Shown in pieces: positions 1-8,469 of a stretch of DNA of 20,021 bases. The notes beneath the pieces were generated by a model. That model was not told the DNA's origin. It saw only the letters and a program-made list of their open reading frames with translations, and did not search any database. Source of the stretch: Hymenopellis radicata (taxonomy: Eukaryota > Basidiomycota > Agaricomycetes > Agaricales > Physalacriaceae); the NCBI GenBank assembly GCA_015501595.1, contig JADNRX010000853.1, forward strand, positions 1-20,021. The letters are read 5' to 3'. The translations under genes and the position numbers were made by a program. Each line of letters starts with the position of its first letter. Within the stretch, counting starts at the first letter, position 1.

Positions 1-891
1 TCGTGGCTTTTGGTTATGACAAAGAAGTGTTCGCCCGACGGATGCCATACGACCGAACAGTCGTGCATAAATTGCGGGGATCTGTTACTGATGAGGACAG
101 TCGATATTCTGCATGGTGGGAAACTCACTGAGAGTCTTTGACTGCAGTATGATACCGTCCATTTTCTTCACGACATGCGGTGAGTTATCGGTGAGGTCCC
201 ATACTGTTATGACTCCATTGCAGCCACAGGCGACCTAGGAAGCCAGTGAGCATGATATATGTTGAGTTGAAAGACGGACGAGTAATGGAAGAGTTGGATG
301 CCACGACACTTTGCGTACGCCACTTGGTGATCCTCGAGTTAACGCACAGGTCTGGCGCTTCCAATTCGATAACCTTTAGCACAGGTTCTCTGTCAACGCA
401 ATTGTTAGACACGAATGAAAGGAGACTTGCACGCACTGAGAGCCAACAGCGACCTTCTTCCTTTAGGATCTATAGACAAGCAGAATATGCCGATCGCTTC
501 TGTTTGAGTGACGTTTCCCAGAAAATCAAGCGTGTTTTTGTCGAATCGACGAACTGTTGAATCCTCGGATCCTGCAATCATACAGTCTGTCTGGTGATTG
601 GAAGTCAGAGGAAGGGGAGTGAGGGGCGCAGATAAGTTAGCGTACGCATGTGTCGATACAAGTAACTTTGTCGTCCCACTCCGAGTACGACGGCGGTTCG
701 CCGCCTCCGTGGCCCTCCCGCATATCGAGCATAACGATGGTCGCGTCACCTCCACCAACAAAGACGCGTCTAGAGTAGGCATAAGGTTTTCACGTTGCAG
801 GTATGAGGTATTGCCACGTACGTCCATCTTTGGATAAGCAAAACATATGGTCGGCACCGTTGAGTAGTCGACGGTTATCTGACGACGCCAT
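1..891 (-). CDS. mcl1: Ctf4/Mcl1/WDHD1-family replisome adaptor, N-terminal WD40 part (partial, three apparent frameshifts)
   Basis: The family links the CMG helicase to DNA polymerase alpha and to cohesion factors in the nucleus. The visible part is the N-terminal WD40 propeller. Motifs in order are GGGDATIV, AGSEDSTVRRFDKNTLDFLG, DPKGRR, VLKVIELE, GVRKVSWHPT, GCNGVITVWDL and HDCSVVWHPSGEHFFV, matching the order in fungal Mcl1 proteins. I start at the ATG at 891-889. Exons are 891-818, 769-646, 590-437, 389-280, 234-129 and 87-1, with introns of 41-55 nt; the first donor (GTGGCA) is weak. The frame breaks three times, each time as if one base were missing: near 453 (after DPKGRR, before VAVGS), near 343 (before LTRGSPSGVRKV) and near 148 (GII-P-AVKDS). 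Conserved sequence continues in the new frame each time. The gene continues beyond base 1. The family assignment is firm; whether the breaks are biological is open. Confidence 0.85.
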
Positions 892-1011
892 GGAACCGAA
901 GATCAACTGGTTCGCGTCTAAAGTAAGATGTACGGTTCTATAGATTCACTGGGCGTTGCGTGTTGTGTGGCGTAGCAATGACGGGCGTATGAGTCGAGGG
1001 ATGAGGAAGAG

Positions 1012-1056
1012 ACGCGTTTCGTGACGTGACAGCGTAAAACGTGCAGTGTCACGCGT
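1012..1056. promoter_or_regulatory. Pair of MluI cell-cycle boxes (ACGCGT) upstream of mcl1
   Basis: Perfect palindromic ACGCGT occurs at 1012-1017 and 1051-1056, about 120 and 160 bp upstream of the mcl1 start. In ascomycete yeasts this is the site of MBF (Mbp1/Res with Swi6/Cdc10), which drives G1/S transcription of replication genes, the class mcl1 belongs to. ACGCGT also occurs elsewhere in this window, including inside exons, so the evidence is the close pair in the right promoter. Confidence 0.45.
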
Positions 1057-1064
1057 CAGGTCTA

Positions 1065-1076
1065 CCCCTAACCCTA
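1065..1076. promoter_or_regulatory. Telomere-repeat-like motif (CCCCTAACCCTA)
   Basis: Read on the minus strand this gives nearly two TTAGGG units. Interstitial TTAGGG motifs in yeast promoters are bound by Tbf1 (budding yeast) or Teb1 (fission yeast). It lies 9 bp from the second ACGCGT box. It is too short to be a telomere remnant, and a chance match is possible. Confidence 0.3.
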
Positions 1077-1285
1077 GCAACCGTGATCCACATGAACTGT
1101 GCTGTTTCTTTTGCATTTTCAGCAGCGTAAATATTTCTCTGATGTTCGAGTCAAATGAATGTAGAAGATGAGGGGTATGAAGGCCCCTTGACAAAAACTG
1201 ATTCGACGTGACGTAGGCTGTGATCCGATTACAGAATCGATCACTACTCTACCGAGTCAACTTGACTCGATACATACTGCTAGTC

Positions 1286-3969
1286 ATGGCTGTTAAAGGT
1301 GGTGGAGAGAAAATGACCAGCCTACGCACTTTCCAGCACGAGATCGACGACATCCACAACCGCGAACTAAACAAGCAGCGCTTACAAGGCGCCGCGACTA
1401 TGGTCAAGGAGAAGACAACCAAGGAAGTTCAGAAGGGCAAAGGCAAGGGCAAGGCAGAACCTGTGGCTCCCGCAGTCGTCGAGGAAGAGCCCTTCGGCAA
1501 TGTCGACTTGGCTGAAGTCGAGGAGAAGATTATAGTACGTCTCATAACTTTGCAGGTGTACGTGTTTTTGATGGTCAATAATGTAGACCCAACTCCTTTC
1601 CAAACTCCCTGCCGACTATGAGCGGGCGCGCGACACCTTAGCCATCATAATAACCAGGAACTTTGGCGAATATGTGTTACGGATTGGCGCCCAGCCTCCC
1701 AATACGGCGCTTTTCGCTGGAACACTTGCCGATGACTCTGAAGGCTGGTCAGGGCATGAGAGAACCGTGGAGGATTTGACATTTCTACACGCCAAGCTTA
1801 CTGAAGCAGTGGAGGAGATTGGCGGAAAGGTCAGTCAATTATGAGCATTCGCTTGGTACGAATAACCGATCCACATCAGGTGTCCGTGCTGGTCGACGTG
1901 AAGATAGGGCATCCAAGATTAACTGTATTGCTACGGCTTCCCCCTCCCAACGTTTCCCTTACTCCCGAGGTACGTTGTGCAGTCGTAGGGAATGTCGACA
2001 GTGGCAAGTCTACTACGCTCGGTGTATTAACGCGTGGTATGTTTTATTTTTCAAGTTGTGTTCGTATGGTTCACACTTGGCCAGGTGCTCTCGATGACGG
2101 CAGGGGACGAGCACGAGTCGCATTATTTCGACACAAACACGAAATCGAAAGTGGCAGAACCTCATCTGTTGGAATGGAGGTAATCTTGAGCAGTCATTTG
2201 CTTAATCTCAACTCAAAATCCATAGATCCTTGGCTTCGGGCCATCTGGAGCGCCCATACTACCACATATCACTCCTTCTGCAGACCCCGAGGTTGTGCGG
2301 AGAGAGAAATTAGGGTGGGAGGATATCTCGGCGCAAGCGGCGAAGATTGTCTCGTTCATCGGTATGTTGACCAGTTCTAGGAGAACAGCCACCTAATCGG
2401 CTCTGAAGACTTGGCTGGGCATGAACGGTATCTGAAGACGACATTATACGGCCTCACTTCGGGCGCCCCATCTTGTGTAATCCTGATAGTCGGAGCCAAT
2501 GCTGGTTTGATTGGGATGTCAAAGGAGCACCTATCGATCGCCTTAGCTCTGAGCGTTCCAATCGTCGTCTGTATCACCAAGGTATGGAATACACGGTCAG
2601 AGAACATCACTATCGATCTGATTGCTCGTAAGATCGACATGACTCCAGCGAACGTAATGAAGGACACTATTGACCAGGTCGTGAAGATTCTGAAGAGTCC
2701 AGGCTGTCGGTATGTCGTTACCATGTATCCAGTCTTGCACGGTCGGCTAAGCCATAACATCCCAGAAAGCAGCCCGTCTTCGTCAAGTCCACCGAGGCCG
2801 CTGTCGAGATTGCAACTTCGTTCGGCAAGAGCAAGTAAGCCAGAGCACTTGATCGGCCGTTCCCAAATTCAATGATGATTCCAGAGTGTGTCCCATCTTC
2901 CAGGTCTCTAACGTTACCGGGGAAGGTCTCGATCATGTAAGTTGTGGAGCTCTGGCGGTGAAGCACGGCTGTAATATTCCCCAGGTTCGCACTTTTTTGA
3001 ACCTCCTGCCTTCGAGTGAGGGCGACAAGGAAAAGTTTGCGGCCAACCAGCCGTTGGAGGTACGTTCCTTCCGTCATACGCGATTATTCTTTTATTTAAT
3101 TTGCGTAGTTCTCCGTCACCGAGGTGTGGTCTGTTCCGTATGTCGGCACCGTTGTAAATGGGATCGTCAACAACGGGCGGGCCAAGGTCGGTGATGCTGT
3201 ACTTTTTGGCCCGGACTCGAACGGAAACTTCACGCCTACCGTAATCAAAGACATGCAACGGAAGAGGTGCGTAGTGACGGGTTTCCTCGGAAATTCAACC
3301 ATTCAAGGCCATCAGAGCGCCTGTAACATCGGCGGATGCTGGACAGTTGCGTCTCATTTGCTTTGAAGCGGGTACTTCGCGACACCGTGCGCAAGGGCAT
3401 GGTTCTCGTAAGCAAAAGCGAAGGCCCTCCTCGTGGTAAGGAACGAATTACCATCGTGCGAACAACATCTGAATTCCCCGGATGTAGCTATTCGGCAGTT
3501 TTGAGGGACAGGTATTGATTCTATAGTCCGTTTCTTCTTCTCCTGTTTCACCTTTACCATCTTAACGTGTTGTTGTAGCCATAACACAACTTTGCAGAAG
3601 AACTATCAGGTGGGTGATATAAGGTTGTCGTCGTTGCTTGCTTCTGATTGACCGGGTTCCGCGTACAGGCCATGTTGCACTGTGGCGTGCGTCGGGTTCC
3701 TTTTTCCGCGCTTCCAACGAGGACTAACGGAGGTTGCAGGCTGTCAGGCAGACTGTACGAATCGTTAGCATGGATCATCCCGAAGGAATTCTCCGGACAG
3801 GCGACCGAGCGACGGTAACGTTTGAATTCATTTCCCATCCCGAGTTTGTGAAAGAGGGCATGAAGTTGCTTTTCCGAGAGGGGAAGACGAAGGTCGGCTC
3901 CATGACTCTTTCTGATTTCTTCTGCTGACTCTTCGCCAGGGATTGGGTGTAATCACCAAATTGTTATGA
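1286..3969 (+). CDS. GTPBP1: GTPBP1/GTPBP2-family translational GTPase (EF-Tu superfamily), two apparent +1 frameshifts
   Basis: Mammalian GTPBP1/2 resolve stalled ribosomes and affect mRNA turnover in the cytoplasm; this is the fungal relative. G motifs read GNVDSGKST (about residues 201-209), [15 protein letters not shown] (switch I), [12 protein letters not shown] (G3) and TKID (G4, split by an intron). Then come [50 protein letters not shown] and FREGKTK. There are 17 exons: 1286-1534, 1587-1829, 1880-2036, 2085-2179, 2226-2361, 2409-2581, 2633-2709, 2766-2834, 2885-2936, 2985-3059, 3109-3266, 3316-3435, 3488-3525, 3579-3609, 3669-3686, 3740-3892 and 3940-3969. One extra T is implied near 3347 (GQ-CVSFALK) and near 3500 ([10 protein letters not shown]). 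Removing both gives 624 codons including stop, near the family length. The charged, Lys-rich N-terminus lies before the G domain. The upstream in-frame ATG at 1286 was preferred to 1313. Confidence 0.9.
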
Positions 3970-4581
3970 TCTAACATTATCTGTTGTATATTTGATCACG
4001 TAGACGTGGACATATTGTTGTGATACCATCTTGTCTTGTGTATTTGAAGTGTGTATGTACATTGTAGACTACTATACGAGTGGAAGTTTTTGGGGTTTTG
4101 TTTTGGCCGAGGCTTGTCTAAACAAGGAACTATCCGGAGATCGGTTTGTTATTTGCGCACGCCGCCGGAGATAATGGATGAGATCATGATGATTTGCCGC
4201 AGTTGCGGTCCTGAACAGTACCTGAACCCGCCACCGCCTCAGCCTCGAACAAGGAGCAAAGAAGGAGGATAGAGAGTCTGGCGTGCTTGGCTCTGCTCTA
4301 TGTAAAACATCTTGCCACCAAATGCGGCGCATGCCAAGCTGAATATTGGTGCGCTGTTGTGATGTGGAGAAGACCCAGGCTGGGAATCAGGATCACGCGT
4401 TTCTGAGTACAACCTGGCCACTGTCCATATCCAGCACGCCGTCCGTAACGTTACCATCAAAAACTTCCATTTGCTTCGCTTCCTTTTACTTCTTGCCTTA
4501 TTCGCTCGCTTGCCGTCTGCCGCGCCTTTCGTTCTCGCTATCTTGCCTGCGCCTCTTTCTTGCTGGCGGCTCGCCTCTGCT
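3970..4581. other. Intergenic: GTPBP1 3' flank and pyrimidine-rich SKN1 upstream region
   Basis: No convincing gene is visible. The first part, to about 4070, is AT-rich and probably the GTPBP1 3' end. From about 4465 to 4581 the plus strand is strongly C/T-rich and ends at the proposed SKN1 start, as is common just upstream of start codons in filamentous fungi. A 126-codon open frame on the minus strand here is basic, low-complexity and unlike any family I know. Confidence 0.5.
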
Positions 4582-7046
4582 ATGTCGTCCAACTCTAGAC
4601 TATCTCGAAGTACGAGCAAATGGTCGGAATTCGTGCGTCGGTCTTTCTTCGCTCGGTGCTGTCATCATGACCGTTCTACGCAGTCCAATTTTGATACTCC
4701 ATATCCCTCCAAGAGCCAGGAATTTCTCTCATTATCGAAAAAGGTGCCACAATTGCCCTCGCACCCGATGACGTGCCATTAACGATGTGACGCAGTATTC
4801 ACTGTCTCCCGACCCTCAGCAATGGGGAGCCGATCTTTCTCCAGACTTGGTCGAGCCGACGACCACATCCACACACCATCACAGGAGAAATCGCGTGAGA
4901 AAGAGTACGACGGACATGCCGTTTCAATGCGTGGATTGTCCAATCTTGGCTGCCTCGCTGTTCTATGTGTCGGAATACTGTCACTTTTGTGAGCATCCTC
5001 ATTAACGTCTTTACCTTTCATTCGCCTTACCTTCGCTAGCGTGGGATACCCTGTCATCAGCTTTTATACCCGAATACCGCTTTCTAATCAAGGTGATTCT
5101 ACGTTCTGCATACGTGCGCAAAGTCTTACAAGAACCGTAAGGTGGATTCAACTTGGGAGGCCTGAATGCTAGTGGGCAGATACCCGATATCCCCGGAAAC
5201 TGGGGGCTCATTGACGACGAGACTCCCAAAGCAGCATACACTATCAAGTCATGGGAAGACGATTCAAAAACGATGCGACTTGTATTCTCCGACGAGTTTA
5301 ACACCGATGGCCGTTCTTTCTATCCAGGAGAGGATCCTTATTGGGAAGCTGTCGATCTACACTATTGGGTGTGTACGGGCTTCAATGGCCTCTCTGGGTA
5401 CTGACTTTCTGGTTCCGATATTTTTAGGGCACGAATAATCTGGAATGGTATGATCCTGAGGCCGTGAAGACAGAAGGCGGCTATATGGTTATAACGCTCT
5501 CTCAGAAGGAAACGCACAACCTCCACTATCAAGGCGGTGAGCATCACTTCTTCGTTCTCGGTCGTGCTGCGCCGTTACTGACACCTACCAAGGCATGGTA
5601 TCCACATGGTAGGGTCCAAAGCTCGACAGTGTCGTCATCTTTCTGATCAACAAAAAGGAACAAGTTCTGCTTCACCGGAGGCTATATCGAAACCAACGTC
5701 ATTTTACCCGGGGCAGATAATGTGCTTGGGTTGTGGCCAGCTGTATGGACAATGGGAAACCTGGGGCGCGCTGGATATGGCGCATCACTAGACGGAATGT
5801 GGCCATATTCATATGGTAAGCGTAGAATGTTTCTATGTCCCTGTAGAACCCCTGCTGATGGTCGGTTCCTAGATGCGTGCGATGTTGGAACAGCCCCAAA
5901 TCAGACCCGAAACGGTGAACCAGTTTTCGCTACAATTGACGGCGATGAAGGCAAAGGAGGTGCCCTGTCGTATCTTCCCGGTCAGCGGCTTTCCAGGTGT
6001 ACGTGTCCTGGTGAAAGTCATCCTGGCCCAAAACATTCCGATGACACCTACGTCGGCCGCTCTGCACCAGAAATTGACATCTTCGAGGCTCAGGTCGGTC
6101 ATTTCTTTTTCCATTCGAAACGTCACAGTTCTATCTGATGGACGAATCCATAGATTAATGAACACACGTTGATCGCGCAAGTGTCACAATCCGGGCAGTT
6201 CGCGGTATGTGAACTAGCGCGCTCTCGTACCGCACAAAGAGCTCAATCGGCATATTGTATAGCCTTTCAATTATGCCTACGAATGGGACAACTCTTCTGC
6301 GAACTTCTTCGTGGCAGATCCCGCTATTTCTCAGCTCAATACGTTTATGGGAAGTATCACTCAGCAAGCGACATCGGTCGTAACGAACACGGATACACAA
6401 TGTTATGAGAAGACCGGTGGTTGCGCGTCGATATATGCCTTCGAGGTACACACATTCAAGCTTCCTGCTTGATTCTTCCTCTGACCATTTTTGTACGTAG
6501 TATCGCCCTGGGTACGACGAGGGTGTAAGCTTTTCTGCCTTTCTTGGTTGTGGAGTAACTGACGAATCTCTTCAGTACATAACATGGATTTCCGATAATA
6601 AAATTGCCTGGTCCATCAAAGGCAATGGAGTTGGGCCGGACGACAAAGTCGAGATTTCGGCAAGAGCCATACCCCAGGAACCAATGGTATGCTAAGACTC
6701 ACTTCCTTCTCTGCTCTAACCTGCGCTCTCAGTACATTTTGGCGAATCTCGGAATGTCTACAAATTTTGGTCCAGTCGATCTAGAACATCTTGGTTTCCC
6801 GGTTCACATGAGCATAGACTATATCCGTGTGTACCAACCAGAGGACGCCATAAACATAGGATGCGACCCCCCGGAGTTTCCCACGAAGGCCTACATTGAG
6901 ACGTTCGTGGTTGCCTTGTTCTCTCCTTTCTTCTGCTGACCTCACTTTGCAGATACATCGACGCATATATGAACGCCAACCTCACGACTTGGGTTGATGA
7001 CTACAAGCAAACTATCCCCAAGAACTCGTTCCTAGGTCAATGTTAG
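4582..7046 (+). CDS. SKN1: KRE6/SKN1 family beta-glucan synthesis-associated membrane protein (three apparent frameshifts in the N-terminal tail)
   Basis: Family members are type II membrane glycoproteins of the secretory pathway needed for beta-1,6-glucan and related to GH16 glycosidases. The order is a Ser-rich cytosolic tail, YSLSPDPQQWGADLSPD, one membrane segment (GLSNLGCLAVLCVGILSLF), then the lumenal domain with PDIPGNWGLIDDETP, FSDEFNTDGR, LGLWPAVWTMGN and the GH16-like EIDIFEAQ, ending WVDDYKQTIPKNSFLGQC. Exons are 4582-4988, 5040-5092, 5142-5368, 5428-5536, 5593-5608, 5658-5815, 5873-6093, 6154-6204, 6263-6445, 6501-6524, 6576-6686, 6733-6902 and 6953-7046. One missing base is implied near 4740 (A run), 4788 and 4856 (C run), all before the membrane segment; the lumenal part is clean. 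With these restored the model is 608 aa, shorter than yeast Kre6. The start at 4582 is the first ATG in the tail frame after a C/T tract; an upstream exon cannot be excluded. Confidence 0.88.
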
Positions 7047-7442
7047 CTCGCATGAACCTTTTAGAAAGTGGTATCAGTCCTGGCGAATGGGTATCTACTT
7101 TCTTGGACAATTGGTCGGCATATCGCCAGCATATATACATACACTCACTCACTGCATTAATAACGGACCATCTCATGTCACCAGACGATTATATCACATT
7201 AGTTACCGTCAAGTTATCGCATAGCTTTCTTCCGTGGGCTTGACTTGCGGTGTATTTGTTTTCTTGTATCAGTACATATTAGACAGTTACAACGGGAGGC
7301 TGCGCTGTCGTTGAGAAATGTAGCTGTTACCAAACTGAGGCCTCCTGAACCGTTGGCACCGCCGATTATGTGGCGCGCTTCACTTACGTCATCTTGACAA
7401 CTCGCCTCTTGCCGTCATCGACATAAGTTTTATACGTTCGCA
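7047..7442. other. Intergenic: SKN1 3' flank and MND1 upstream region
   Basis: Between two plus-strand genes. The first part holds short AT-rich stretches (for example 7130-7210), likely SKN1 3' end. The last 60 bases before the MND1 ATG contain TTTTATAC at 7428-7435, very close to the start. No convincing coding exon was found on either strand. Confidence 0.45.
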
Positions 7443-8469
7443 ATGGTGCGTCTGCCATCGTAGTGATGCATCGTCGACCTACTTGTGCATTTAGGCACCC
7501 CGTGGACTCTCTGCTGAAGAAAAACGCGTCAAATTGCTCGAGATTTTCCATGAGACGGTAGGTCTCTTTACGCGCCGTCATCGCTTTTCTGAAGAAGAAA
7601 TCTGCAGAAGGACTTCTTTCAGGTATTATAGAACTGCTGCGAGGCTTATACGCGTTCCAACTCCAGTGATAGCTGAAGGAGCTCGAGAAGTTGGGACCAA
7701 AACTGAAAGGCATTGGTATGAGGATGCTCCATGTTTACATCACGTTCCTTTCTCATTCAACGACAGTTTCCCAGTCTGTGAAGGAAGTTCTTCAGTCTTT
7801 AGTCGACGACGGGCTCGTACAAGGCGATAAAATCGGGTCTTCAAACTGTACGGTCGTCCTTCCAGTCCTCGCACTCATTTGCCATTCACACACTCCACAG
7901 TCTTCTGGAGCTTCCCTTCGCAACATGGCTCTTTGGTCGGCCTACCTCTTTGTTTCTGAACGCCCGCTCAATCCCAGCACAGGTTCAGAATAGGCTTAAG
8001 GCGGCACAGGACCAGCGTGTGGCAAATCGAGCGCAGATAGCCGAAGTCAGAAGCCTAATTGAGGTCGAGAAACAGACCAGAGGCGAATCGGCATGGTTTA
8101 TCCTTTCAAGCTGAGTGTGCATGTTCTAATTCGCGTCAATCACACAGGACACTCGTACCGAGGCGTTAGCTGAGCTGAGTAGACTGAAGAAAGAACTCGT
8201 ACAATTGGAGGACGAATTGAGCGCATATGGTGCTTGCGATCCGGTCAAACTAGAGGAGACGAGACGCGGCATCATCTTGGCGAAAGAGGCTGCAATTCGT
8301 TGGACCGGTGAGACCTCTGCTTCTTCCGATGGTGCGAGCGTTACTCAAGTATATGCTTTCAGAAAACTTCTGTATCGCCTTGTCTCACTTTCAGCGTCAA
8401 TGCCTTGTTGAAACGAGCGAAATTCGGCGCTATCTAGGTGTCAACGACGATTACGAGGATATATGCTGA
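7443..8469 (+). CDS. MND1: Mnd1 meiotic recombination factor
   Basis: Mnd1 pairs with Hop2 and stimulates Dmc1/Rad51 strand invasion in meiotic nuclei. The spliced product starts MAPRGLSAEEKR and continues LLEIFHETKDFFQLKELEKL, SVKEVLQSLVDDGLVQGDKI, SSNFFWSFPS, then a coiled coil (LAELSRLKKELVQLEDEL), CDPVKLEE, AKEAAIRWT and ends YLGVNDDYEDIC. It is 204 aa, against 205 in human MND1, with an N-terminal winged helix followed by coiled coil. Exons are 7443-7445 (only the ATG), 7495-7557, 7608-7622 (15 nt), 7673-7715, 7767-7847, 7901-7935, 7983-8090, 8148-8307 and 8363-8469. The intron at 8091-8147 must start with GC (GCATGG) to keep frame; every other intron is GT-AG. No frameshift is needed. 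The stop at 8467-8469 is at the expected family end. Confidence 0.93.

Larger units (their letters stand above)
892..1285. promoter_or_regulatory. Divergent promoter between mcl1 and the GTPBP1-like gene
   Basis: This 394-bp gap separates two head-to-head start codons, so it must carry both promoters unless an unseen gene lies inside; I see no convincing coding exon here. It holds two ACGCGT boxes, a CCCCTAACCCTAG motif and two TGACGT cores (1022-1027 and 1208-1213). No clear TATA box is visible on either side. The promoter role is inferred from gene arrangement. Confidence 0.65.

Noticed and set aside
3316..3348. Using an extra small intron to explain the frame change in GTPBP1
   Set aside because: The only candidate (GTAACATCGG to the ACAG) is 24 nt, too short, and would remove the conserved PV-x5-GQ segment that aligns with human GTPBP1 when one T is dropped.
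4239..4619. Minus-strand open frame of 126 codons upstream of SKN1
   Set aside because: Its Arg/Lys-rich part is the complement of the C/T-rich SKN1 leader; no motif is seen.
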